Source: an uncultured Rhodobiaceae bacterium (GTDB taxonomy: Bacteria; Pseudomonadota; Alphaproteobacteria; Rhizobiales; TMED25). From it: DNA of 64,000 nt. Positions 9,555 to 18,020 of this stretch are shown piece by piece. The DNA lies in NCBI GenBank assembly GCA_913045225.1, contig CAJWPC010000004.1, positions 90,626 to 154,625 on the forward strand. The letters run 5' to 3'. Under the pieces are notes generated by a model, which searched no databases, was not told the origin of the DNA, and saw nothing but the letters and a program-made list of their open reading frames with translations. Position 1 is the stretch's first letter; each line of letters begins with the position of its first letter. A program made the translations under genes and the position numbers.

Positions 9555-10325
9555 TCATCTGGCTCTTGAAAGTCCTGCAACTGACAACCCAGCAATCCAA
9601 GCAATTACTACGCAGATTATACCATATAATAGTGGTCTCTCATTTGCTTGGGTGTATATATATTTTCCAGCAAGAGTTTTGTTAACAAATACTCTCGAGG
9701 TATCCCTATCCACTAATTTTTGATCATCAAAAAAGTAAATAGTAACGTCATAACTTCCTTCATTTATATCTTTTGGTAACTGTACTGACGCACGAAACAG
9801 TTTGTCACCAACAATTCTAACACCCGTATACTTCTCTATGAAAATACCCTCTTCCTTGTTCTTTTTTATTATTTCTTCATAGATACTAGGGGTTTGATTT
9901 TTCTCATTTGATATAAATTTTAAATAATTGAGGCCAATCTGATTTTCTTTGAGAAAATCCTGAGCTGTAATTCGCTGAATATTTCGATTGCTATAAATTG
10001 CATAATAACTAGGGACATTATCTATAATAGTATCGTCACTATTTACCCAAATTCCATACTTCTTTACTTTTTCTCTCACCGAAATAGATTTGCTGGTTCC
10101 TCTTACTTTAATAATAATATCTGATTTTGATAAGTCACCGCTATTAAATGCTCCAAAAATAAGAAGCTCTTCCCCGAAAAAATTTGAACCAATTTGTATA
10201 TGTGGATCGTCAAGTTGCACTACAAGGTCAGCCTCAACTTCATTTGCAGAAGCATAATTTGTATATGAAAACCCTACACAAACTAGCCCAACTATGAGTG
10301 TTTTAATAAAACTATTATAGTACAT
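9555..10325 (-). CDS. TIGR02186 family transmembrane protein (TauE partner)
   Basis: A 256-aa protein with an N-terminal signal peptide (hydrophobic residues 8-27, then NEVEADL), a large beta-rich exported domain and one C-terminal membrane helix (about residues 230-250) ending in a basic tail. This matches the alphaproteobacterial TIGR02186 / Alph_Pro_TM family of unknown function, whose members usually sit next to a TauE/SafE permease. Here its start overlaps the TauE stop by 11 bp. The large extracytoplasmic domain is inferred to assist the TauE exporter or bind its substrate. Confidence 0.8.
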   Translation of the reverse strand: MYYNSFIKTLIVGLVCVGFSYTNYASANEVEADLVVQLDDPHIQIGSNFFGEELLIFGAFNSGDLSKSDIIIKVRGTSKSISVREKVKKYGIWVNSDDTIIDNVPSYYAIYSNRNIQRITAQDFLKENQIGLNYLKFISNEKNQTPSIYEEIIKKNKEEGIFIEKYTGVRIVGDKLFRASVQLPKDINEGSYDVTIYFFDDQKLVDRDTSRVFVNKTLAGKYIYTQANERPLLYGIICVVIAWIAGLSVAGLSRAR

Positions 10326-11232
10326 CAGTGATCACATATATATTTTGTGGTTCAGCAACAAGTTCAATCAACATCTTTGCGCAAACTGCAAGTATAAGCA
10401 CGCCCAATAGAAACCTCAATTGCTCAGCTTTTAATCTATGCCCCAGAAATGCACCAATTTGCGCGCCCACAACACCCCCACTCATAAGTATTATTGCTAA
10501 CATAACATCAACAGTCTGGTTCTCGTACGCATGTAGTATCGTAACAAGACTTGTAACAAAAATAATTTGATATAAGGATGTTCCTATAACAATATTAGTT
10601 GGCATCCTTAATAAGTAAATCATTGCTGGAACCATTACAAATCCTCCACCGACCCCCATGATTGAAGCAAGAATCCCAACAAATATTCCGATAGTAATTG
10701 GAGGTATGACACTTATGTATAAACCTGATTTTTTGAAACGAACCCTGAATGGTAGTGTGTGTACCCATGTTCTCTCTTTTCTTTTTCGAATTTGAGCTAT
10801 TTTATCATTTCTTTTGCTTATAATTGCCCTGATACCCTCGACGAAAATAAGCGAACCAATAGACCCAAGCAATAAGACATATGCTAATGAAATCATCAAG
10901 TCTATTTGACCAATATTTTTAAGTAGCGCGAATAATTCAATACCTAAAAAAGATCCAATTACCCCCCCAATCAACAGCACAGTACCCATCTTGAAATCTA
11001 CAGCCCTTCGACGCCAATGCGCGACAACTCCAGATATTGAGGATGCTACAATTTGGTTTGCCTCAGTAGCCACAGCAACTATTGGGGGTATTCCATAAAA
11101 AATGAGTAAAGGTGTCATCAAAAATCCACCACCCACGCCAAACATACCCGACAGAATACCCACAGCGCCACCCATTCCAAATAAAATGATTAAGTTTACA
11201 GAAACCTCGGCTATGGGGAGATAAATATACAT
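10315..11232 (-). CDS. Sulfite exporter TauE/SafE family permease
   Basis: A 305-aa polytopic membrane protein with the duplicated TauE/SafE signature: GGAVGILSGMFGVGGGFLMTP near residue 25 and VGILASIMGVGGGFVMVPAM near residue 190, one in each repeat half. The family exports small sulfur anions such as sulfite or sulfoacetate, but many members have no known substrate. It is first in a two-gene operon with the TIGR02186 gene and faces the ABC binding-protein gene across a 171-bp divergent region. A sulfonate-related role is only suggested by that context. Confidence 0.85.
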   Translation of the reverse strand: MYIYLPIAEVSVNLIILFGMGGAVGILSGMFGVGGGFLMTPLLIFYGIPPIVAVATEANQIVASSISGVVAHWRRRAVDFKMGTVLLIGGVIGSFLGIELFALLKNIGQIDLMISLAYVLLLGSIGSLIFVEGIRAIISKRNDKIAQIRKRKERTWVHTLPFRVRFKKSGLYISVIPPITIGIFVGILASIMGVGGGFVMVPAMIYLLRMPTNIVIGTSLYQIIFVTSLVTILHAYENQTVDVMLAIILMSGGVVGAQIGAFLGHRLKAEQLRFLLGVLILAVCAKMLIELVAEPQNIYVITDVL

Positions 11233-11403
11233 ATAATCTTATGTGCCAGTAAGTTGATCTATTTTGCCCTATGAAGACGTTCAATATATAGTTATAAAAT
11301 ATAAAATCAAAATAAAATCAAAATCAACGTAGAAACATTTTTGATCTTATAATTAAATTGTAATTCATAATTCTTAACAGAATGCAAAATAAACGGAAAT
11401 AAC

Positions 11404-12366
11404 ATGCGTCATTTTATCTTTATCTTTATCTTATTTTTTCCAATATCAGCTAGTGCAGACACTAATTTTACATTTGCAACAAACTGGGTAGCTCAACCAG
11501 AACATGGGGGTTTCTATCAAGCGCTGTCGGATGGTGAATACAAAAAATGTGGCCTAGACTTAGAAATAATTCAAGGTGGACCAGGCAGCAATAATAGAGC
11601 TAAACTAATTACAAATAAAATAGATGTATATATGGGCGGCAATCTTATTCAGTTAATAAACTCCCGTGCTGAAGGTGTACCAATTAAAACGATTGCAGCA
11701 TTCTTTCAGAAAGACCCTCAGATTGTTATATCTCATCCCGAAGGAGATCTTAGATCTTGGGAGGATCTGCGGAATGCAGATCCCATTTATATTAGTGATA
11801 TGGGCTTGGTTACTTTTTTCAGATGGATGGAGAGAGAGCATAATTTTGATGCAGAAAAGAGGCGACCTTATCTCTTCAATTCAGCACCATTTCTTGCTAA
11901 TAAAAACTCGGCACAACAAGGTTACCTGACATCCGAGCCTTACTCTATCTCAAAAGAAATCGGAGTTGAACCGAATGTATTTCTATTAGCAGACTACGGT
12001 TTTGATACATACTCAACCACCATTGAAGCGATGGAAAGCACAATAACTAATCGCAAAGATGAATTAAGATGTTTTATTGATGCATCAAAAATCGGATGGA
12101 AAAACTATCTTCATGGTGACGCATCAAAAACAAACGAACTTATAAAAAAAGAAAACCCTGACATAACTGATGCCAAAATAAAATATTCTATGAATAAATT
12201 AAAAGAATATGGTATTGTTGAAACTAATAACACACAAAAGTATGGCATTGGATATTTTTCTCCAGAAAAGATCCGGAAGTTTTATAAGCAAATGTTAAAA
12301 TACGATGTTGTAAAGGAACTGGATGATATAAATGAAATTTACACCGAAGAATTCATCCAAAAATAG
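11404..12366 (+). CDS. ABC transporter substrate-binding protein, NMT1/THI5-like
   Basis: A 320-aa periplasmic binding protein. The signal peptide spans about residues 1-18 with cleavage after SASA. The mature start FTFATNWVAQPEHGGFYQAL resembles the NMT1/SsuA/ThiY fold, in which a tryptophan and an HGGFYQA segment line the ligand site; GGPGSNNRAKLITNKIDVYMGG follows. Family ligands include the thiamine pyrimidine HMP, sulfonates, nitrate and riboflavin, and I cannot choose among them. It is followed after 24 bp by a matching permease, but no ATP-binding subunit gene is adjacent. Confidence 0.82.
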   Translation: MRHFIFIFILFFPISASADTNFTFATNWVAQPEHGGFYQALSDGEYKKCGLDLEIIQGGPGSNNRAKLITNKIDVYMGGNLIQLINSRAEGVPIKTIAAFFQKDPQIVISHPEGDLRSWEDLRNADPIYISDMGLVTFFRWMEREHNFDAEKRRPYLFNSAPFLANKNSAQQGYLTSEPYSISKEIGVEPNVFLLADYGFDTYSTTIEAMESTITNRKDELRCFIDASKIGWKNYLHGDASKTNELIKKENPDITDAKIKYSMNKLKEYGIVETNNTQKYGIGYFSPEKIRKFYKQMLKYDVVKELDDINEIYTEEFIQK

Positions 12367-12390
12367 CCAACATCGTTAGAAACGATATCG

Positions 12391-13167
12391 ATGAACTTAT
12401 TCAAAGGTAGGATATCCTATTTCTCTAAACTCCCATCAATTATACTAATAATTTCCATATTTTTAATATGGGAACTCTACGTTACACTTGGCGAAGTCCC
12501 TCATTATATTTTGCCAGCTCCATCTTTTGTAATTATGACACTGTTCGAAGACTGGTCTATTCTTTTTCCTGCTATGTTGAACACACTTGAGATTGCTCTT
12601 CTTGGTTTCTTACTTGCAAGTAGCGGTGGGATTCTGATTGCATTATTGATGAGCTATTCGCGCTCAGTTCAAGATACCCTCTTACCACTTGCAATTATAT
12701 TACAGGTTACACCAATCGTTGCCATTGCGCCCATTATTATAATCTATGTAGATAGCACATATTTGGCCCTATTAATTTGCGTCTGGCTTGTTGCCTTTTT
12801 TCCTATCCTAACAAACACATTATTTGGTTTAAATTCCGCAAATCCAGAACTCCTCGATTTATTTAGATTATATAAGGCTTCAAAATTCAAAACTTTGCTT
12901 CATTTAAAGATCCCGAACTCAATACCAAGTGTTGTCGCTGGCCTCAAAGTATCAGCAGGATTATCACTAATTGGCGCGATTGTTGCAGAATTTGCGGCAG
13001 GGGCAGGTGGTTCAAGCTCCGGATTGGCTTTTAGGATTCTTGAAGCAGGATATCGTCTCAATATATCAAGGATGTTTGCATGCTTACTTCTTTTGGCTGT
13101 AATTGGTATATTATTTCATAAATTAATCGAGATTACAGCTCAGATGGCGCTAAGTAGATACAATTAG
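12391..13167 (+). CDS. ABC transporter permease (SsuC/ThiX type)
   Basis: A 258-aa inner-membrane permease with about six helices and the ATPase-contact EAA loop at LFRLYKASKFKTLLHLKIP followed by SIPSVVAGLKVSAG. This places it in the binding-protein-dependent transport family of SsuC, TauC and ThiX. It is the partner of the preceding binding protein, 24 bp upstream. Downstream the next gene is convergent ytoQ after 13 bp, so the operon ends here and lacks the ATP-binding subunit. That subunit must be supplied from another locus, perhaps shared with a related transporter. Confidence 0.88.
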   Translation: MNLFKGRISYFSKLPSIILIISIFLIWELYVTLGEVPHYILPAPSFVIMTLFEDWSILFPAMLNTLEIALLGFLLASSGGILIALLMSYSRSVQDTLLPLAIILQVTPIVAIAPIIIIYVDSTYLALLICVWLVAFFPILTNTLFGLNSANPELLDLFRLYKASKFKTLLHLKIPNSIPSVVAGLKVSAGLSLIGAIVAEFAAGAGGSSSGLAFRILEAGYRLNISRMFACLLLLAVIGILFHKLIEITAQMALSRYN

Positions 13168-13180
13168 TCACACGTTCTAT

Positions 13181-13636
13181 TTAATCTAACTTCCCATTCA
13201 TCACATAATCGATTATTTTTACAACTTGCTCAGGAGTTTGAGTTACAGCAAGGCTTGCTGCATCTACTTCTTTTAGTGCGTGCGCGTGTTGATCGTCATG
13301 CATAATAATTAAGGGCTTATTTAGACCATGTGCATATCCTGCATCGAATGCAGCGTTCCACTGCTTGTATTTTTCACCAAATCGCACGACAACTAGATCA
13401 GCCTTCTGGATTAGATTCCTTGTCCTTATGGCGTTTATTTTTGCCCCTTTATGATCATGCCAGAATGACTGCTCTTCGCTACCGAGTATGTTTACACCGC
13501 AATCATCGCTATTTTCATGTATTGTAACTGGGCTTGTGAACTGAACATTTAATCCTTTTTTTTCCGTCATTGAGACAATCTGATCTCTCCAATCTGTATG
13601 TATCTCTCCTGATAAGTAGACATTAAGTTCTTTCAT
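13181..13636 (-). CDS. YtoQ family protein
   Basis: A 151-aa soluble protein of the YtoQ / nucleoside deoxyribosyltransferase-like family. The N-terminal MKELNVYLSGEIHTDWRDQI, the central KADLVVVRFGEKYKQWNAAFDAGYAHG and the C-terminal KPLIIMHDD are the recognisable parts. The AFDAGYAHG segment resembles the nucleotide-contact region of deoxyribosyltransferase and TIR-like folds. The biochemical activity of YtoQ is not known to me, so no substrate is proposed. It lies 28 bp downstream of the zinc alcohol dehydrogenase gene and is probably cotranscribed with it. Confidence 0.8.
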   Translation of the reverse strand: MKELNVYLSGEIHTDWRDQIVSMTEKKGLNVQFTSPVTIHENSDDCGVNILGSEEQSFWHDHKGAKINAIRTRNLIQKADLVVVRFGEKYKQWNAAFDAGYAHGLNKPLIIMHDDQHAHALKEVDAASLAVTQTPEQVVKIIDYVMNGKLD

Positions 13637-13664
13637 TTCTTTCCCTCACAATATCCTTTTAATT

Positions 13665-14702
13665 TTATTTAATTAATAAGGCTGCACGACCCGTTACTTT
13701 TGCATCCTCAACCAAGGCATGCAGCTCTTCTGCCTGTGACATATCTCTAACATCTGTCACTAATGGCCAGACGTCGCCTCTTGCAACAAGATCCAAAGAG
13801 TCAATTACTTCTTGCTTTGTTGCATAGCGACTACCCATTACAATAGCCTCTTTATTTAATAAATCACCTGCAAATGCCGTAACAGCATTTTGTGGCCCGC
13901 CTCCACCTAGGGTGACAAGCCTTCCTCCCCGAGCTAATATCGAAAAGCCTAAATTTAATGACTCGTTGCTTGAAACAAAATCTATGACGACATCAACCCC
14001 CATTCCTTTTGTATAGTCATAAAATGCCTGATTGTCGTTGTGGTCTCTTGGATTAATACATACATCAGCACCAACTTGTTTGCATGCGTCAAATTTATTA
14101 CTAGCTACATCAACAGCAATGACTTTGCTATTTGCCCATTTAGCCATCATAATCATATGAATACCCAGACCACCTCCCGCTCCAATTATTGCGACTGTAT
14201 CTTGCGTTTTTATGGATGCATGTCGGATTACTTTGAATGGTGTGGCAATAGCGTCACATATCACAGCAATCTCTGCAGGATTTTTCTTCCAATCGAGTGC
14301 TTCGGGTATTTTTAGAAAATTTTCCGCTGGAAGCTTCATGTACTCTGCGTAGGCCCCATCAATCTCTCTGCCAACATAACCCCCAAAATTTTCACATAGT
14401 GTCTCTCTATTATTGTTGCACCATTTACAATGTCCACAAGTCAAATAGAAATAAGCCGTTACGGCGTCACCAACCTTAAGATTTGTTACACTCTTCCCGA
14501 CCTCTTCAATTACTGCTGTTATTTCATGCCCAATAATTCTTGGATAATCTACTTCTATACGTCCAGCACGAACATGTTGGATTGTAAGCCCAGAGCCACA
14601 GGCAATGATCTTTGCGACGGCCTCGTTATCACTTGGCACAGGATCTTTGACATCTTTATAAACAAATGGTGTACCCTTTGACTCCAAAACTAATGCTTTC
14701 AT
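13665..14702 (-). CDS. Zinc-dependent alcohol dehydrogenase (MDR family)
   Basis: A 345-aa medium-chain dehydrogenase. The catalytic zinc site is visible as C35 and the H59-E60 pair in RIIGHE, and the structural zinc site as C89, C92, C95 and C103 in CGHCKWCNNNRETLC. A Rossmann loop VAIIGAGGGLG near residue 170 binds NAD(P). I start at ATG 14702, preceded by GGAG, rather than at the in-frame TTG at 14714. The substrate is unknown. It diverges from a Gfo/Idh/MocA gene and opens an accessory catabolic-looking region. Confidence 0.88.
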   Translation of the reverse strand: MKALVLESKGTPFVYKDVKDPVPSDNEAVAKIIACGSGLTIQHVRAGRIEVDYPRIIGHEITAVIEEVGKSVTNLKVGDAVTAYFYLTCGHCKWCNNNRETLCENFGGYVGREIDGAYAEYMKLPAENFLKIPEALDWKKNPAEIAVICDAIATPFKVIRHASIKTQDTVAIIGAGGGLGIHMIMMAKWANSKVIAVDVASNKFDACKQVGADVCINPRDHNDNQAFYDYTKGMGVDVVIDFVSSNESLNLGFSILARGGRLVTLGGGGPQNAVTAFAGDLLNKEAIVMGSRYATKQEVIDSLDLVARGDVWPLVTDVRDMSQAEELHALVEDAKVTGRAALLIK

Positions 14703-14794
14703 CGCTGTCTCCAACTTAATTGATAATTATTAAATCTTACTATAATATCAAGTATGCTTAATAACAATAATGGAATTAAATAAGTGAGTTAAAA

Positions 14795-15787
14795 ATGATA
14801 AATGCAGGCCTGCTTGGGTTAGGTTGGTGGGGAAAACTAATCATAGATACTTTAAAAGATAGCGACAAAATAAGGGTTACATCAGCTTCTTCAAGAACGA
14901 TGGAAAAACACAAAGAATATTTGGAAGAAAATAAAATCAATGCCTTTCCAACCTATGACCAAATGCTTGAAGAAAATAATATTGACGCAATAATTATCTG
15001 TACGCCGAATTCGCAACATGAAGATCAGCTAAAGTCAGCTATTAAAGCAAAAAAGCAGGTCTTTTGCGAAAAGCCAATGGCTCTTAGCAGAAGTTCGGCA
15101 GAAAATATGATTCGAATTGCAGATGAAAGCAACTTTATCATCGGCATAGGACACGAAAGAAGATATGACCCAGCGATCGAGAAACTAAAATCTATCATTG
15201 ATGACGACTCATTTGGTGAGAAGATGCATATAGAAGCTAATTGGTCACACGATATTTTAGCCTCACTTGACAATGATAATTGGCGGGGTTCTTCATTTGA
15301 AGCACCTGCTGGTGGAATGACCGGAACTGGCGTGCATATGACGGATCTTTTCTTATCAATGTTTGGGAGCGTTGAGGGACTTTTTGCCCAATCCTCAAAT
15401 AGAGTTTTGGGCTTTGAGACTGGTGATCTATCCACGGTACAAATGAAATTCAAAAACGGTGCGACAGGCCAATTATCAGTCATATCAAAGACACCATATT
15501 ATTGCAGATTAACCGCATTTGGCGATAAAATGTGGGCTGAGGTAAGAGATTTAAAGCATCCGATGTTTAGAGCAGAAACAGAATTATCATTTTGTGAAAT
15601 TGGGGCAGAGCCAATAAAAGATTTATTCCCTGCGACAGATATTATTAAGTCTAACTTGGAAGAGTGGGCAATGGCAATTCAGGGTGAAGCAGATTACAGA
15701 TTCACAAATCAGGAGAAAATTGAAAATGTGGCTATCCTGGAAGCCATGGACAAATCAATAAAAGACCAAAAATGGGTTAAGATCTGA
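14795..15787 (+). CDS. Gfo/Idh/MocA family oxidoreductase
   Basis: A 330-aa NAD(P)-dependent dehydrogenase. The N-terminal Rossmann loop is GLLGLGWWGKLII, the CEKPMALS motif with the conserved Glu-Lys-Pro is near residue 92, and GIGHERRYDPAIEKLK begins the catalytic domain. GGMTGTGVHMTDL carries the histidine typical of the active site. The family acts on sugars, inositols and related polyols; the substrate is not readable here. It is divergent from the zinc alcohol dehydrogenase with 92 bp between starts, and its stop lies 1 bp from the convergent SDR gene. Confidence 0.88.
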   Translation: MINAGLLGLGWWGKLIIDTLKDSDKIRVTSASSRTMEKHKEYLEENKINAFPTYDQMLEENNIDAIIICTPNSQHEDQLKSAIKAKKQVFCEKPMALSRSSAENMIRIADESNFIIGIGHERRYDPAIEKLKSIIDDDSFGEKMHIEANWSHDILASLDNDNWRGSSFEAPAGGMTGTGVHMTDLFLSMFGSVEGLFAQSSNRVLGFETGDLSTVQMKFKNGATGQLSVISKTPYYCRLTAFGDKMWAEVRDLKHPMFRAETELSFCEIGAEPIKDLFPATDIIKSNLEEWAMAIQGEADYRFTNQEKIENVAILEAMDKSIKDQKWVKI

Positions 15788-15788
15788 T

Positions 15789-16559
15789 TTAAAAAATCAA
15801 ATTTCCTGCATTTACCATCATCGTGACCCCAGTAATATATCTGGCGTCTTCAGACGCAAGAAAAAGTGCAGCCTTTGCGCAGTCAATAGGATCTATTAAG
15901 TTCCTCATTGGGTTCATTTTGGCAATATTCTCAATGCTCTTCGCATCTCTAACTTTTTTTACGCGCGGAGTTAATGCTGTACCGGGAGCTAATGCATTGA
16001 CCGTAATCCCGAATTCTCCGGCATCTCTGGCTAATAACCTTGTCATCCCTAGTAAACCAGCCTTTGCTGCACCATATGGGATATATGATGGCGCGTGCGG
16101 ATTTGGTGCGATGCCAGCTCCTGATGAAATATTAATAATTCGCCCGAATCTATTTTTTTTCATAATGGGAAAAACGGCTCGCGTGCAATAAAATGCTGAA
16201 TTTAAATTTAAATCAATTACCTTAAGCCACTCTTGATCGTTTATATCTTCAATAGAGTCTAATTTATCGAAACCACCAACGGCGTTAACCAATATATCTA
16301 TTTTTTTGTATTTTTTAGCAATGACATTAATTGCTTTGTTTACATCCTTTGAGTCACAAACATCGGTAGTGATCAAATCAACATAAAATTTTTTTTTATG
16401 AAGCAAATTTTCAACTCTTTGTGCCTCTTTTTGATTTATGTCAATTAGGACAATATGCGCTCCCTGACTTGCGAACTCAATTGCGATCTCTTTACCGAGA
16501 CCTTGAGCGGCCCCTGTTACAATTGCAACTTTGTCTTTCAGTTTTCCTTTATCTGGCAT
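15789..16559 (-). CDS. Short-chain dehydrogenase/reductase (classical SDR)
   Basis: A 256-aa classical SDR. The cofactor motif TGAAQGLG is near residues 15-22, NAVGG stands at the NNAG position, the catalytic serine is in NISSGAG, and YGAAKAG gives the Tyr-x3-Lys pair. The C-terminal YITGVTMMVNAGNLIF is the usual end of FabG-like proteins. This is a dedicated catabolic SDR rather than the housekeeping FabG, judging from its neighbours: a cupin gene 17 bp upstream and a NIPSNAP gene beyond it on the same strand. The substrate is unknown. Confidence 0.88.
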   Translation of the reverse strand: MPDKGKLKDKVAIVTGAAQGLGKEIAIEFASQGAHIVLIDINQKEAQRVENLLHKKKFYVDLITTDVCDSKDVNKAINVIAKKYKKIDILVNAVGGFDKLDSIEDINDQEWLKVIDLNLNSAFYCTRAVFPIMKKNRFGRIINISSGAGIAPNPHAPSYIPYGAAKAGLLGMTRLLARDAGEFGITVNALAPGTALTPRVKKVRDAKSIENIAKMNPMRNLIDPIDCAKAALFLASEDARYITGVTMMVNAGNLIF

Positions 16560-16576
16560 TGAGAATTGCTGTTAAG

Positions 16577-16906
16577 TTACTTTTTAAATTCAATTTCCAG
16601 TGCGATGACATCCATATTACTTGTGTTTATTGCGTTGTGTTCTAATGGAGCCTTGATAATCGAGGCGGTTCTTGGAACATAATCTATTTCATTTGTTGAA
16701 CCATCTGGAAATTCAAACATCAACTTACCTTCTGATAATTGAATTGGCATATAATCCATCTCATGCAGATGCCATCCAGTTTGTTCACCCGGTTTAAAAA
16801 CCCAATGCGTTACAATCATCTCATCATTTTCGAGTAATATTTTGTGTGATGCAATCTTCCTTTCTGCTGCTAAATCACTTGTTTTTTTATCTAATTTTGT
16901 TGACAT
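16577..16906 (-). CDS. Cupin-domain protein
   Basis: A 109-aa single-domain cupin. The metal-binding part is seen as PGEQTGWHLHEMDYMPIQLSEG near residues 38-60, with two histidines and a nearby acidic residue, followed by a second strand region LEHNAI. Small cupins of this kind occur in catabolic operons as isomerases, dioxygenase-like enzymes or sensors, and none can be chosen here. It lies between the NIPSNAP and SDR genes with 27-bp and 17-bp gaps, so the three are likely one transcript. Confidence 0.8.
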   Translation of the reverse strand: MSTKLDKKTSDLAAERKIASHKILLENDEMIVTHWVFKPGEQTGWHLHEMDYMPIQLSEGKLMFEFPDGSTNEIDYVPRTASIIKAPLEHNAINTSNMDVIALEIEFKK

Positions 16907-16933
16907 TAACCCTCCTAAATTTGACTGCTATAT

Positions 16934-17269
16934 TTATTTTAGATTTGAAAAAGCCGTTGGCTGTAAAATCTGATTGGAATATGATGAGACTAATGGACCA
17001 TTTGGCTCTGTCTCGGCTCTCCTCTTAATCCATTCGGGGTCTGCTTGAAATGCATTCCACTTCTCTTCTCTTTCTGCAAGCGAGTCCCACTCGAGCAAAT
17101 ATGTAACATCCATATTTGACTCACCTATCAATGTAGTCCAAAAACCAACCTGTTTTATTTCGTATTTTTCCCAAAATCCAAATACAATATTTTGAAATCT
17201 ATCCAAGACTTTTGGAAGGCAGCCTGGCGTGCAATGGTAAATTCTCAATTCATATATCATTTCACTCAT
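16934..17269 (-). CDS. NIPSNAP family protein
   Basis: A 111-aa ferredoxin-like (dimeric alpha-beta barrel) protein. The opening MIYELRIYHCTPGCLPKVLDRF and the later YLLEWDSLAEREEKWNAFQADPEW are the standard NIPSNAP signatures. Bacterial members sit in degradation gene clusters with unknown biochemical roles. It is the first gene of the minus-strand set NIPSNAP-cupin-SDR. The length is normal for the single-domain form. Confidence 0.85.
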   Translation of the reverse strand: MSEMIYELRIYHCTPGCLPKVLDRFQNIVFGFWEKYEIKQVGFWTTLIGESNMDVTYLLEWDSLAEREEKWNAFQADPEWIKRRAETEPNGPLVSSYSNQILQPTAFSNLK

Positions 17270-17332
17270 CCTATTTTTTAAAATAAGTATAATTATAATT
17301 GATTATGAGAAATGATACATCTTATTTCTCAC

Positions 17333-17887
17333 CTATTTTAAGTATGAATTGATTTCTTCCAATTCTTTTGTAGTAAGGGGACCAATATGTCTTTTTAGTA
17401 CAACACCATTGCTATCGATTACATAAGTCTCTGGAATACCATAAACACCCAGTGTAATCGCTGATACTCCATCAAAATCAAATCCTATGCCTGTAAAAGG
17501 ATTGCCTAAATCATCGAGAAATTTAACCGCATTCTCAAGTTTATCTCTATAGTTTATCCCATATAATGGCATGTCTAAATCTTTAATTTTCATCAAAATC
17601 TCATGCTCTGCTCTGCATGGCGTGCACCAGGATGCCCAGATGTTTAAGACGGAAATTTCATTTAGTTGTAGATCTGATTTAGCAAAGCCATTAAAAACTG
17701 CTCCATCATAAATCGTATCTGCATATTCAATTGCGGGCAGCTGCTTACCGACGGCTATTGGTGCTATGACCCTTTTGCTATTTTCATCTTGTTTTTGAAG
17801 GGAATAATAGAAAAAAAATATCACAAATAGAAATATTACCAAAAGCATCGTATATAACAGACTTTTACGGTTATACTTCAAGATCAT
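17333..17887 (-). CDS. ccmG: Thiol:disulfide interchange protein CcmG/DsbE
   Basis: A 184-aa membrane-anchored thioredoxin-like protein facing the periplasm. It reduces apocytochrome c cysteines before haem attachment. Residues 10-29 form the membrane anchor, and the redox motif WASWCTPC has Cys88 and Cys91. GVYGIPETYVID later carries the cis-proline typical of this fold. It is the last gene of ccmABCDG here and overlaps ccmD by 17 bp. CcmE, CcmF and CcmH are not in the window. Confidence 0.93.
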   Translation of the reverse strand: MILKYNRKSLLYTMLLVIFLFVIFFFYYSLQKQDENSKRVIAPIAVGKQLPAIEYADTIYDGAVFNGFAKSDLQLNEISVLNIWASWCTPCRAEHEILMKIKDLDMPLYGINYRDKLENAVKFLDDLGNPFTGIGFDFDGVSAITLGVYGIPETYVIDSNGVVLKRHIGPLTTKELEEINSYLK

Positions 17888-18014
17888 CGTCCTTCTGACT
17901 GATTTTTTCCTGTATATCTCTCAGCGATATTCTTAAATAGATATAATAGCTTAAGATTATAATGGCTGCTGACCCGAAGGAGGCTACGATAAAATAGATA
18001 TATAATTCTTCCAT
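17871..18014 (-). CDS. ccmD: Haem exporter protein CcmD (47 aa)
   Basis: A small gene found by reading the gap between ccmC and ccmG. The 47-aa product starts MEELYIYFIVASFG, has one membrane helix (about residues 5-26), and then a charged stretch with SLRDIQEK. This is the CcmD pattern: a single helix followed by a short basic cytoplasmic tail. CcmD helps release holo-CcmE from the CcmABC haem transporter. It begins 6 bp after the ccmC stop and its 3' end overlaps ccmG by 17 bp. Size, topology and position together make the call strong despite weak sequence conservation in the family. Confidence 0.85.
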   Translation of the reverse strand: MEELYIYFIVASFGSAAIIILSYYIYLRISLRDIQEKISQKDDDLEV

Positions 18015-18020
18015 TTATAT

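Noticed and set aside
11233..11403. TPP riboswitch upstream of the NMT1/THI5-like binding protein
   Set aside because: No CUGAGA or the matching downstream thi-box bases can be seen in the 171-bp region, so thiamine control is not supported.
15025..15483. 152-aa minus-strand open frame inside the Gfo/Idh/MocA gene
   Set aside because: Antisense shadow; the plus-strand frame carries the dinucleotide and Glu-Lys-Pro motifs.
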